Source: CAVUCE01 sp963739985 (GTDB lineage: Bacteria; Bacteroidota; Ignavibacteria; Ignavibacteriales; Ignavibacteriaceae). Taken from it: a DNA stretch of 64,000 nucleotides. Shown one piece after another: positions 35,601-44,163 of the stretch. The stretch is from positions 1 to 64,000 of the forward strand of contig CAVUCE010000001.1 of the NCBI GenBank assembly GCA_963739985.1, given 5' to 3'. Both the position numbers and the translations under genes were made by a program. The notes under the pieces are model-generated. The model was not told where the DNA came from, did no database searches, and was given only the letters and a program-made list of their open reading frames with translations. The first letter of the stretch is position 1. Each line of letters opens with the position of its first letter.

Positions 35601-35959
35601 ATTATTAAAGAAAATCCTACACCCTGTATGCCGAGATAATTTTTGTCGAGATTGAGTGAATTAATAAAAGTATGGAAATCTCTTCGACTGACAAAATCAG
35701 AAGCATCATAAAAACCCCTTGTGCTTCTTAATATATTGGAGTAACTATTTATGCGAAGTTCAATACGAGAATAAATATCTCTTGCGCGATATTCAAAATA
35801 TGAGTTAACATCTTTTTCCCAAATTTTGTTAGAGTAATTCCAAACTATAAAAGTAATTATTAAACAGATTACCGTGACAAAAATTGTAGGGATGAATCTA
35901 TTTAAAAACACTAAAGGCTTTTGTAATGTCAGCGATTTGGTCTCAGGTTTTAGTTTCAT
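32633..35959 (-). CDS. CHASE-multi-PAS sensor histidine kinase
   Basis: An 1108-residue membrane sensor. Order: membrane helix (FLNRFIPTIFVTVICLIITF), extracytoplasmic CHASE domain (about 40-275; RDIYSRIELRINSYSNILRS ... IIYLEPFKGFNLRAFGYDM), and a second membrane helix near 330-345 (ELIIGLFLTLLFSLLTWLIV). Four PAS/PAC units follow up to about residue 870 (several with 'ITERKQSQ' linkers), then the HisKA box FLANMSHELRTPLIGILGYA near residue 890, and a HATPase with NLLNNAIKFTD, DTGIGVP, FQGTGLGLTLAKKYA. No receiver domain is fused; the next gene supplies one. The ligand is unknown. Confidence 0.94.
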   Translation of the reverse strand: MKLKPETKSLTLQKPLVFLNRFIPTIFVTVICLIITFIVWNYSNKIWEKDVNSYFEYRARDIYSRIELRINSYSNILRSTRGFYDASDFVSRRDFHTFINSLNLDKNYLGIQGVGFSLIIPPEQIENNIKSIRKEGFPKYKIWPEGKRETYTSIIYLEPFKGFNLRAFGYDMFTEHMRRKAMETARDSNEAILSGKVLLVQETGKAVQAGFLIYLPVYKTGKPYTTISDRRKSIIGWVYSPFRMDDFMAGLFGERAGDLDIEIYDGRNITNESKLFDSKSHNKMIKHILVSNKIIEIKGHIWNVIIKSTPQLESRLGSNDAKKELIIGLFLTLLFSLLTWLIVSRRMQTIASHRERIYVQDILNESRERFRIIFDQSPFGIALIDSHSGHFFEVNKCFAKIAGRPVEEMTKLNWMDITHPDDLQADLDNMAQMNAGEINGYQMEKRYLRPDGGIVWISMTISPLNIQNKVNRNHLCMVEDVTERKQSQEILKDSEIRYRRLFESAKDGILILDADTGKIVDVNPFLIDLLGYSKEEFVNKSIWELGFFSNIIANKDKLLELQQKKYVRYEDLTLKTFEGKQVNVEFVSNVYLVDQKKVIQCNISDITERKQSEYELQSSRDLLMSIVENSPVRIFWKDRDLRYLGCNSPFARDAGCSSPNEIIGRTDFEMTWKDQAELYRADDKAVIESGNSKLDFEEQQTTPLGNTIWLRTSKVALLDKNKEVLGILGIYQDITELKEYSMKLEESERRYIKAEQMGKVGNWEYNIHTLNFWGSKEAKKIYGFNPELDEFTTELVENCIPERERVHKALINLIERRERYDLEFEIHPKNGEEPRIIHSIAELIVDEQNNPIEVIGVLTDITERKLTEKELIRAKEKAEEMNKLKTTFLANMSHELRTPLIGILGYAQFLEAELKDKELIKMVKTIKNSGQRLNTTLNNILDISKIESEIKSVELKQHDILKYLNEQVTLFKLAAESKGLSIFYKPCCEKLEVFINEEMFVSIISNLLNNAIKFTDKGSITLTVKLAEDKAMIAIMDTGIGVPIDKQEIIFEPFRQASEGFSRTFQGTGLGLTLAKKYAMLMGGIISVESKPGEGSTFTLELPIKQKY

Positions 35960-36619
35960 TTAATTCACTCCTGATTGCAACCAAATATAATGGCAAGTAC
36001 ATGTTTTGTCCGGTAGAATTGAATTCTATAAAAAAGGTTATAAGAATTGGAAGAAATATTTGGGAAGAAAGAAATATGTAGAAAGATTTTATCATTGCTT
36101 TACTTTTATAAAGCTTAAATATATAAGCAGAACTTAATTACATTTTATTATTATTGCCTTTTCAAAGGTTATTTTATTTCTCGTCGTAGCATAATATTTC
36201 TCTTTGTTGATAGTTAAGTTATGTGAAATACAGGTGATATATAATCCCCCAAAGGGATGAAAATGGGATTAGTTCATTTGAGGGATAAAAAAGAAAAAAG
36301 AAAAAAGGAAGTAAGGAAGGGGAATGCATTGTCCCCGGCAGTTTTCCATCTACCGGCCGGAACATTGAGGGAAATTCGCGGATGAAGATCCAGATATTGT
36401 CATTATAATGTCTGATTGAAATTGGTTTTCTAGGCATTTATTGCTGAAATTATTTTTATTACAGCAGATTATGTAATCCCGGTATTTCAAGGATATGAGA
36501 TTGACTTGGAGAAACTGGGAGTAGTCTTGAGTATTATAATGGAGGTGCTTTATTGAATATCTATAATAACAAAATTGTGCTATCTTGATTAAGAGGGTTT
36601 AATTAAAAAGTGGTAAAAA
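35960..36619. other. Gap with conserved ~115-base repeat
   Basis: Holds copy 1 of a 110-117 base repeat (listed separately). The remainder is AT-rich with no recognisable gene. Confidence 0.5.
36251..36367. repeat. Structured dispersed repeat, copy 1
   Basis: It shares with 38852-38961 the blocks AAAGGGATGAAAATGGGATT, CATTTGAGGGAT, AAGGAAGGGGAATG, ATTGTCCCCGGC and GTTTTCCATCTACCGG, AGAACATTG-like end. GGGGA...TCCCC and CCGG...CCGG would form two hairpins. Both copies lie upstream of minus-strand genes. A structured RNA element or a small repeat element are both possible. Confidence 0.7.
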
Positions 36620-36862
36620 TTGTCGTTAACTGAGATAATCAAAGTAAGAGAATTAGAAAGGTTTATAATAAGATTAAACTATGCTAAGCCTTTTTTCAAT
36701 ATAGTAGATTATGAAATGAAGCTTGATTATACAGTTTTTAAGATTTATGTACCTAAAATTGAATGCACTGTTGTAGCAAGATACGAAGGTGAAGAGGTAG
36801 GTGAGTTTATAAAGATAGTACAAAATCTAGTTGAAAGGAAAGTAAAGTACTTTGGAAAATGA
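36620..36862 (+). CDS. Small protein of unknown function, tandem paralogue 1
   Basis: 80 residues from a TTG start. Its C-terminal part (FKIYVPKIECTVVARYEGEE, VGEFIKIVQNLVE) matches the layout of the next product (KIRINIPELDLSFNVTYEGE, TIKAFIEKVRAE), so the two are tandem paralogues. The stop overlaps the next gene. Function unknown. Confidence 0.5.
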   Translation: MSLTEIIKVRELERFIIRLNYAKPFFNIVDYEMKLDYTVFKIYVPKIECTVVARYEGEEVGEFIKIVQNLVERKVKYFGK

Positions 36863-37118
36863 TGGTTGGAAATTAGAAGTTGGGGAAATCGCGCAATTTA
36901 TTCACGATCTCAAGAAGGAGCCGATAAATTTCAAATTTGCGCTTTTCGGGAGAAATGAAAATGGTTATAAAATCAGAATAAATATTCCGGAGCTTGATTT
37001 AAGTTTTAATGTTACCTATGAAGGGGAAACTATAAAAGCATTTATTGAAAAAGTAAGGGCAGAAGGGAAACGAGAATATCAGATTATGCGAGATAATATG
37101 AGATCCATAGATCAGTAA
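36852..37118 (+). CDS. Small protein of unknown function, tandem paralogue 2
   Basis: 88 residues from a TTG start inside the preceding gene. It begins ENDGWKLEVGEIAQFIHDLK and ends with the shared 'NIPELDLSFNVTYEGE' strand pair and a helix. Forms a three-gene cluster with its paralogue and the 55-residue gene downstream. Confidence 0.5.
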   Translation: MENDGWKLEVGEIAQFIHDLKKEPINFKFALFGRNENGYKIRINIPELDLSFNVTYEGETIKAFIEKVRAEGKREYQIMRDNMRSIDQ

Positions 37119-37154
37119 ATTGAAATATCAACAAATTAAATTTTAAGAAAATAA

Positions 37155-37322
37155 TTGAGCGAAATACTAGAAAATATCGAGTTATACGAAACTGAAGACA
37201 TCAAACTCCCGGAGATTGAGAAATACCTAAAGCTGGGTTTAATTGATGAGAACGCTCTGAGCAATTACTCTATCAGAAAGGAATTTGAAGAGATACGGGA
37301 ACAGAGCGTTCCCGCTGTATAG
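37155..37322 (+). CDS. 55-residue protein related to the gene at 15959
   Basis: A TTG-started frame: SEILENIELYETEDIKLPEI, EKYLKLGLIDENALSNYSIR, KEFEEIREQSVPAV. The pattern YL..GLI...AL.N..I..E....RE is shared with the 79-residue product at 15959-16198. It is short and lacks a strong ribosome site, but the similarity supports it being real. It follows the two tandem small genes by 36 bases. Confidence 0.45.
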   Translation: MSEILENIELYETEDIKLPEIEKYLKLGLIDENALSNYSIRKEFEEIREQSVPAV

Positions 37323-37391
37323 GCAATAAATTATCTTGCAGATAAATATACTAGATCGGTTAGTACGATAAATATAATTGTATATTCTTAA

Positions 37392-38774
37392 TTACTTCAG
37401 TAATATCATTTTCTTGATTTGTGTGAAGTTACCGCTTGTTAATCTGTAAAAATAGATCCCACTTGAAAGATTACTTAAATTAAAATGTACTTTATGATTA
37501 CCGGCTTCTTGTATTCCATTAACCAAAGTTGCAACTTCTTTACCGATTGAGTTATAAACTTTCAATTCAACATTATTCGATTTTGGAATTGAATAACTAA
37601 TCTCAGTAGAAGGATTGAACGGGTTGGGATAGTTTTGATTTAATTCAAATTTATCCGGTTTTATTAATGAAACCGCTACAATTTTTGAATACTTAAAGCT
37701 GCCGTCATTGTCTATTTGTTTTAGTCTGTACTCTACTTTTCCGCTAACGGGATTATCATCTGTGAATGAATAACTCTTTAATGAATTGCTGTTTCCGCTT
37801 CCTTTCACAAAGCCAATCTTCGACCAGCTTGCAGCGTTCTCAGACAAGGGCTGATTAGCCGGAGCTCTGACTGCTGAACGCTGAATTTCAAATCCGTAAT
37901 TATTTACTTCCGTAGCAGTGTTCCAATTTAATAATACTGTATTGTTATTTAATGCAGCCGTGAAATATGTCAGCTCCACCGGTAATACAGAAGAGCCATT
38001 GATATCAATATAGGAAGTCCTTGTATATAAATTGCCCTCTATAGATGCACCTGCATTTTGTGTAATGGCTGCGTAAGCAAGTATGTTTCCTTTAAAATCT
38101 CCATTAATAAATGTTGAACTACCAACCTGCCAATAAACATTTGACGCTATTGCACCTCCAGTAAGAACAACATTACTTCCTACAGCTGGTGAAAGCGTAC
38201 TAATCATCTTGAAGATAAAGATATCGGTTGATGAGCCCGTTAGTGTTAGTGTCCCGTTTATGATAAAAGATCCTGCCGATTCATAAATCCCGCGACCAAG
38301 TGTTGTTCCGCCTAAATCTGTGCCTGTAGCTAAATTAATATCAGCGGTACGTCCAACAATGTTGCTGTATACAATTGCGTAATCGGATTGGGCTTGCGGT
38401 ACTTCAGTGTTTGTTCCGATCGTTGTGGTTCCATCACATGTTCCGGTATTGGTTACAGTGGTTCCCCAAAGATTACCCGACACATATCCACTATTTGTCA
38501 AAGTTGTACCTCCAAGATTTCCGTTTACAGTTCCCGAATTGGTTACCGTAGTAGCGCCTACATTACCAGTCACAATTGCTGGAGGAACAATGGTGCTGGC
38601 ACTTGCAGCAAGAACTTTGAAATTACCTGCTGATAATAAATCTACACTTGAAGGGTTAGGATACACTGTTTGAGAATAAGTACAAGGAATTACAGTCACG
38701 ATAACTATTAGTATAATTCCTAGAAAATGCAAACATTGGTAAAATACATTGGAAAGAATAATCGGTTTGTTCAT
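37392..38774 (-). CDS. T9SS-secreted DUF3494 (ice-binding-like) surface protein
   Basis: The 460-residue protein has a signal peptide (FLGIILIVIVTVIPCTYSQT) and AAGGAG seven bases ahead of the ATG. Residues 45-255 match DUF3494: AGNFKVLAASASTIVPPAIV, GATTVTNSGTVNGNLGGTTL, GGTTLGRGIYESAGSFIING, IFIFKMISTL and VYWQVGSSTFINGDFKGNIL. In this family the fold is a discontinuous beta-solenoid and some members bind ice; many others are adhesins. A linker VELTYFTAALNNNTVLLNWN leads to the T9SS sorting domain with LNQNYPNPFNPSTEISY and the final IKKMILLK. The N-terminal solenoid shows TNSG repeats. Confidence 0.9.
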   Translation of the reverse strand: MNKPIILSNVFYQCLHFLGIILIVIVTVIPCTYSQTVYPNPSSVDLLSAGNFKVLAASASTIVPPAIVTGNVGATTVTNSGTVNGNLGGTTLTNSGYVSGNLWGTTVTNTGTCDGTTTIGTNTEVPQAQSDYAIVYSNIVGRTADINLATGTDLGGTTLGRGIYESAGSFIINGTLTLTGSSTDIFIFKMISTLSPAVGSNVVLTGGAIASNVYWQVGSSTFINGDFKGNILAYAAITQNAGASIEGNLYTRTSYIDINGSSVLPVELTYFTAALNNNTVLLNWNTATEVNNYGFEIQRSAVRAPANQPLSENAASWSKIGFVKGSGNSNSLKSYSFTDDNPVSGKVEYRLKQIDNDGSFKYSKIVAVSLIKPDKFELNQNYPNPFNPSTEISYSIPKSNNVELKVYNSIGKEVATLVNGIQEAGNHKVHFNLSNLSSGIYFYRLTSGNFTQIKKMILLK

Positions 38775-39261
38775 AACAGACTCCTTAAAAATAATCGTTT
38801 CATAAAACTGAGATAAAGGTATGAAGAAAGTACAGTGTAGTTCAATCGTGCAAAGGGATGAAAATGGGATTAGTCCATTTGAGGGATATAACAGAAAAAA
38901 GGAATTAAGGAAGGGGAATGGATTGTCCCCGGCTGTTTTCCATCTACCGGACAGAACATTGGCAATAAAGTTATAGTTAATGTTTAATTTCCGGGAAGCA
39001 TCGGCTATAGAATTGAATCTAAAAGTCTTTTTGTCTTTAGTAAGTTTAAACGGGAGATAATAAGTGTCATTATTTTGTACGCCATATTTGCAGATCCAAT
39101 CAAAAATTTAAAAAATGATAAGACGGGTGAGTGAATTATTACTGTGATTTTTGCATTAAATACGAGATGCCGGCAATTCTATAAGAATAAATTCCACCGG
39201 ATGGAGATGGCAAGAGACAGAGACACCAAAATATGGTGACTTACCGTGGTATATTGAAATA
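38775..39261. other. Gap with repeat copy 2 and a palindrome
   Basis: Holds copy 2 of the structured repeat (38852-38961) and a diverged GACACCAAAATATGGTG palindrome (about 39221) close after the end of the next gene. No gene seen. Confidence 0.55.
38852..38961. repeat. Structured dispersed repeat, copy 2
   Basis: Near-identical to 36251-36367 in all core blocks; differences cluster in the A-rich middle and at single loop positions (GGCAG/GGCTG, CGGCCGG/CGGACAG). It lies 78 bases upstream of the DUF3494 gene start on the minus strand. Confidence 0.7.
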
Positions 39262-40892
39262 TTATTTTAGTAAAATCATCTTTTTGACTTGAGTGAAATT
39301 ACCACTGGTTATTCTATAAAAATAAATTCCGCTTGAAAGTTTAGAAGCATTAAAGTCTACTGTATAATTTCCAGCAGGTTTTTCTTCATTAACCAATTCA
39401 GCTACCTTTCTTCCGAGTATATCAAATACTTTCAATTCCACGTTTGATGTTTTGGGAATTGAGTATTTTATTTTTGTTGTTGGGTTGAACGGATTGGGGT
39501 AGTTTTGATTTAATTCAAATTTATCCGGTTTTATTAATGAAACCGCTACAATTTTTGAATACTTAAAGCTACCGTCAATGTCGATTTGTTTTAGTCTGTA
39601 TTTTAGTGCTGTTCTGGAAGCAGTTTTGTCTACAAAAGAATATTTGTTTACGTTGTTCGAAGTTCCATTGCCTTTGACAAATCCTATCTTTTCCCACGAC
39701 TCGGCTTGGTCCGGGGAACTGTTAGAATTTTGTGCTAATCGCTGAACTTCAAAACCATAGTTATTAACTTCGGTTGAAGTTTTCCAGTTAAGATTTACAT
39801 TATCTTCCAAAATATTTGCTGTTAATGTTGTCAGTTCGACGGACAAAATTGTAACGTTTTGCAAATATGGATACCCGTTATTTATCCCGGAATTAATAGC
39901 CCACGTGCTTCCAAAATCCCAACCAGCACCAGTAAAAGTAGATGAGGATTTCATATTGCTTGTCGATTCACCCGTACCTCCTGCAGAACTACTTTGCCCT
40001 GTGGTTTCGGTATCCCAGAAAGAGTTATTCACCGTTATAGCAGTATTGCCAATTAAGCCTCCTGTATTAGAACCAGTGACTTTGCCTGTCGCATACGAAT
40101 TAGTTATTGTTCCGCCACCCGCAGAGCCCCGACCCAGCAGTCCTCCGACATTGGTACCGCATGTAACATTGCCAATAGCATATGAATTATTTATTTGGCA
40201 TGAATACAAATTTTGTGCACCTTCCAAGCCGCCGATATAGTTGCCTGAACCGGTAACAGAACATGCCGAATAGCTTTTATTTACAATACCGGAGGATGAT
40301 TGCCCGATCAAACCTCCGATAAAATTTGTGCCTGAAACGGAACCAGTTGAATAACAGTTACTGATTGTACTACTACCATTGTCCCATCCGATTAGTGCAC
40401 CAGTTTTCGGACGGGCAGTAATATTAACATTAGTTAAACCTAAGTTTGAAATTGTGGCCCCGTTTGATTCATCAAATAGACCTATTACAGTAGAAGAAGA
40501 GCTAATATATAAATTGTCAATTGTATAGTTTTGTCCATCATAGTTTCCGGTGAATTTTGTTGTGCCATTTCCAATGGTAGCAGTAAATCCACTTGAAGAA
40601 TTCCAGTTTGATGTTGAAGATGCATCTATATTTGCTGTTTGTCTAAAATATGATCCCCATGAACTTGGTTTTGAGTAATCCAATAAAGGTTATTCAAAGA
40701 GGCTATTAAGTAGAGGCTACCTGATGTACCGCTGCCTGAAGGAGTAGTTGCAGTCTGGGAATATGAAATGCCTGCAAATAAAAAAAATATTAAAACCAGA
40801 AATTCGCTGTATTTAAATAGTCTACGGTTATTTCCAGCATATAATTTGTTGTGTTTATAATTAATTGAATTGCAAATAGAAATACTTTGCAT
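39262..40892 (-). pseudogene. T9SS-secreted GLUG-repeat adhesin, frameshifted
   Basis: Two frames join to one gene. Frame 1 from the ATG at 40892 gives a signal peptide (EFLVLIFFLFAGISYSQTAT) and SGSLYLIASLNNLYWITQ. Frame 2 continues PSSWGSYFRQTANIDASSTS to the end. The shift lies at the AAAA run (40669-40672 on the plus strand); one more A would give ...ITQ-K-PSSWG. Frame 2 has GLUG-type repeats (YIGGLEGAQ..., GTNVGGLLGRGSAGGG, GSNTGGLIGN), a linker and a T9SS sorting domain (LNQNYPNPFNPTTKIKYSIP...KKMILLK). A real inactivating shift, phase variation or a sequencing error are all possible. Confidence 0.8.
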
Positions 40893-41109
40893 AAGCAACT
40901 TCTTTTTAATTGAATTTAAATAAATTTGGTAGTTCCGCAATGAATTACAATATAAACTTTTTAGGGGTAGAAAAGAATTATAAGGTTGATGTTAGTTAAA
41001 TAGTAAAAGATGGGTATTTCTTTCTTTTCTAAATATTTCTCCATGAAAAATTAATAACATTCTATTTGACTCTACTGTGTATACTGTGTATATTGTGTGA
41101 GCTAAAATT

Positions 41110-41475
41110 ATGAATTATAACTTTTTACTCTCGCAAACAGATAAACGCCCCATGTATCAACAGATCATGGAGCAAATAAAGCAACGAATAGCGGTAGGAG
41201 ATTGGCTACCAAATTCTCCTTTGCCTTCCATCCGGGAATTGGCAACGGAGGTAAAGGTAAGCATCATCACTGTAAAACGTGCTTACATGGAATTAGAGCG
41301 TGAAGGTGTAATTTCCACTCAACAGGGAAAAGGCAGCCGGGTGAATGAATCTCAGGATTTAAATAAGCTTAAACGTGAAGAGTTAAGACAGCACCTGGAA
41401 CAAGCAGGGAAATTGGCGAAATCTCTGAAAATGTCAGAGAATGAACTATTAGAAATGATAAAAAAGTATACATGA
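41110..41475 (+). CDS. GntR-family (YtrA-type) regulator
   Basis: A 121-residue regulator: PMYQQIMEQIKQRIAVGDWL, PNSPLPSIRELATEVKVSII, TVKRAYMELEREGVISTQQG form the GntR winged helix, with a short helical tail as in YtrA proteins. Such regulators control adjacent ABC exporter genes. A TATACTGTGTATACTGTG-type direct repeat lies at about 41075-41097, just before the start, and may be its operator. The stop overlaps ATGA with a decayed frame. Confidence 0.9.
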   Translation: MNYNFLLSQTDKRPMYQQIMEQIKQRIAVGDWLPNSPLPSIRELATEVKVSIITVKRAYMELEREGVISTQQGKGSRVNESQDLNKLKREELRQHLEQAGKLAKSLKMSENELLEMIKKYT

Positions 41476-41713
41476 GAGAACATGCGTTCGGATTACTGAA
41501 CCAACCGCTGATTGGTTACTGGAGTTTGGCTTAAGTATATACTGATGGAGATGAAGGCTGTGAAAAAACTGTCTTCAAAGAAAAATAACTCATCCCCAAT
41601 TCCGGTTTTTGAGAAGAGAAGGGGATAAACTAGCTGCTTTGACAGCCTTACAAAAGTCCATTAAGGATGAGGTTATGAAATTTCATACAGCATTGAAGCA
41701 AAGTTTCAAATAA
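41472..41713 (+). pseudogene. Decayed small gene between regulator and ABC genes
   Basis: An ATG overlapping the regulator stop gives MREHAFGLLNQPLIGYWSLA then a stop. Downstream in other frames FEKRRGDKLAALTALQKSIK, DEVMKFHTALKQSFK read like the tail of a helical protein. I take this as a broken second gene of the operon; the original family was not recognised. Confidence 0.35.
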
Positions 41714-41755
41714 TTTTCTCAAACTCAGCATTTAATTTTAGAAGGGCTAAGGACA

Positions 41756-42652
41756 ATGACAATACCTTTGGCAGTAGATTGCAAAGGCGTCGAAAAACAT
41801 TATCAGCATTTTCACTTGCAAAATGTTGACCTGTCTTTTGAACAGGGTACAGTCATGGGTTTAGTGGGACCTAACGGTGCTGGAAAATCAACCATCTTAA
41901 GAATCATCATGGGACTTGTGGGATCGGATATGGGTTCAATCAAAGTCCTAGGATATTCAATGCCAGATGATCAGATTGCAGCAAAACGGGATATCGGTTT
42001 TATCGCCGAAGATATGCGTCTCTACGAAAGTGAAACTATATCTTTCCACATGGAATTTATTAAATCGATTTTTGACTCATGGGATGATGAATACGCTGGC
42101 ACTCTATTACGCCGCTTCGATCTTACAAAAGAACAAAAGATAAAAGGCTTGTCACATGGACAGCGGGTAAAAGCCACTTTGTTATTAGCACTGGCGCGTC
42201 GTCCACAATTATTGGTGTTCGATGAACCGACGACCGGCTTAGACCCGGCAGCGAGAAAGGAGGTTTTAAACGAAATGATGAATGCGCTGGAAGATGAAAC
42301 CCGATCTATTCTTTTTTCATCTCACAACACCTTGGATGTTGAACAAATCTCTGATTATATCACCTTCATTTACGATGGGCGGATTATCGAATCACGGGAC
42401 AAGGAAGAGTTCCTGGACGGTTGGAGAAGATTGCGTCTTATTAATATGCAAAATAATCATCTGCCCGATTTAGCAAATATAAGAGAAATTCAAACAAGCG
42501 GTAAGCTGTGTACTGTTACCATAAACAACTACAACGATGCAATACTTGAACAATTCACGAGTGCCGGCTTGTCTGTAGATACCATTGAAAGATTAACCCT
42601 GGAAGAAATTTTCCTAAGCAATGTGAAATACGCAAAGGAGGATTCGGTATGA
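41756..42652 (+). CDS. ABC exporter ATPase (YtrB-like)
   Basis: A 298-residue ATPase with Walker A GPNGAGKST near residues 38-46, signature LSHGQRVKATLLLALARRPQ, Walker B LLVFDEPTTGLDP and the H-loop SSHNTLD. A C-terminal extension of ~80 residues is typical of YtrB/CcmA-like exporters paired with YtrA-type regulators. It overlaps the permease by four bases. Confidence 0.93.
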   Translation: MTIPLAVDCKGVEKHYQHFHLQNVDLSFEQGTVMGLVGPNGAGKSTILRIIMGLVGSDMGSIKVLGYSMPDDQIAAKRDIGFIAEDMRLYESETISFHMEFIKSIFDSWDDEYAGTLLRRFDLTKEQKIKGLSHGQRVKATLLLALARRPQLLVFDEPTTGLDPAARKEVLNEMMNALEDETRSILFSSHNTLDVEQISDYITFIYDGRIIESRDKEEFLDGWRRLRLINMQNNHLPDLANIREIQTSGKLCTVTINNYNDAILEQFTSAGLSVDTIERLTLEEIFLSNVKYAKEDSV

Positions 42653-43326
42653 GTCAATCGATAGTTTACAAACTCATCATTAATGATTTGAAAATTAACC
42701 GGAAACCAATTCTATTGTGGTCGCTTGCCGCGGTTGTCGGTATTGTGGCCGCGTATTTGATCCCCGGCCTGGTAGCGGCGAACATCGGTTTTAGTCTTTT
42801 AGCAGGTTCGTTACTCGGAGTAGGTATTCATATGCTGGCACACTCAGTGTTGTTCGATAATGTAAAAGGAACACACATTTTTATTATGAGCTTGCCTATA
42901 AACTTTAAACAATATACCGTAGCAAAACTTTCAGTTAACTTACTTGTGTTTTATAGTATGTGGGCGTTGCTTTCGGCTGCCTGTATCTATGTAATATTTT
43001 CGCGCGGCATATTTCCCGCGGGCAGTCTGCCGATGATGTTGATGGTTTTGTTGTCAATTTTACCGGTTTATTCTTTAATGTTATCAATAAGCATTTTAAC
43101 TCAATCCATCGGTTATACCGTTGTTACAGTCGTATCCTTAAGCTTCGCTACCTCCGCCTATCTCTGGAAGATAGTTTATTTAGATTCTGTAGGCGCTTAT
43201 GTATGGGGAAACCAGGCTGTGTGGAATAGCACTGTTTTTAGCATAATGATAATACAGTTACTTACCGCAATTATTATTCCTGTATTAACTGTAATTGTTC
43301 AATTTAGAAAGAAAGATGTCATTTAG
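42649..43326 (+). CDS. ABC exporter permease
   Basis: A 225-residue membrane protein with about six hydrophobic segments (LLWSLAAVVGIVAAYLIPGL; MLMVLLSILPVYSLMLSISI; SIMIIQLLTAIIIPVLTVIV). It overlaps the ATPase gene and is its membrane partner, ABC-2 like. Substrate unknown; YtrBCDEF-like systems respond to cell-wall stress. Confidence 0.88.
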   Translation: MSQSIVYKLIINDLKINRKPILLWSLAAVVGIVAAYLIPGLVAANIGFSLLAGSLLGVGIHMLAHSVLFDNVKGTHIFIMSLPINFKQYTVAKLSVNLLVFYSMWALLSAACIYVIFSRGIFPAGSLPMMLMVLLSILPVYSLMLSISILTQSIGYTVVTVVSLSFATSAYLWKIVYLDSVGAYVWGNQAVWNSTVFSIMIIQLLTAIIIPVLTVIVQFRKKDVI

Positions 43327-43360
43327 TTTTTATTTCAATCATATAACAGGGATCAATACC

Positions 43361-44146
43361 ATGCACACAATAAATAAATATCTTACTATAATATTGTTTT
43401 TGACTGCAACATTTGGATTTGCAGTTCAATCGTATAGTCAATCTGTAGAAGAATCGGCTACCGGATGATTTACCGCTTCCGGGTGTTTTGTTTAAAAAAC
43501 ACATCGATGCAATAGGAGGCGAGCAATCTATCAGATCTCATACCACAAAAACCATTGACGGTAAATTGCATATCAAGGCAATGGGAATTGAAGGAAATTT
43601 ACATATTATTGCAGCGGTGCCCAATAAAATTAAAACCACTATCGAGTTAGGGCAATATGGGAAAAGCCTTTCGGGTTACGATGGTACGGTTGGCTGGAGT
43701 ATGGATCCAATGTCGGGCAACATGATTTTAAAGGAGAGGCTTTAAAACAAATGATCGCACGAGCCGATTTCTACAATAGTGATTTAAATCTAGGCAAGGA
43801 TGCTGTTAAACAGGAAACAGTTCAAACCGTGACCTTTGAAGACGGCGAACAGTTTAAAGTATTACTGGTAGATGCTGATGGAGAAGAAAACTACCTCTAC
43901 TTTTCCAAAGAAACCGGATTGTTAAGCGGTATTGATAGGATGGAATTGGGCACTATGGGAAAAGCACCAACTCAAATTCGTATCAGCAACTACATTGAAT
44001 TCGACGGTGTTAAAACAGCGCACAGAATTGCAAGCACACAAAACGGAGTGGAAACAATAATAGAAATAGATTCCGTTTCTTATAACGCTCTTGCTGAAAA
44101 TGCATTTGAATTACCGTCAGAAATTCAAACTAAAGTAAGTCAGTAA
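43361..44146 (+). pseudogene. Exported lipoprotein-like gene with two frameshifts
   Basis: The ATG at 43361 opens a signal peptide (YLTIILFLTATFGFAVQSYS) that hits a stop near 43468. One frame over continues LPDDLPLPGVLFKKHIDAIG to a stop at 43745. The original frame resumes with GEALKQMIARADFYNSDLNL to 44146. The pieces join smoothly into a ~260-residue exported protein that resembles LolA-like or DUF4412-type outer membrane proteins (NYLYFSKETGLLSGIDRMEL). Two compensating indels imply decay or assembly errors. Confidence 0.65.
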
Positions 44147-44163
44147 CAATTATAATTTGCGAG

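Noticed and set aside
36219..36437. 72-codon minus-strand frame
   Set aside because: It overlies the structured repeat whose second copy does not keep the frame.
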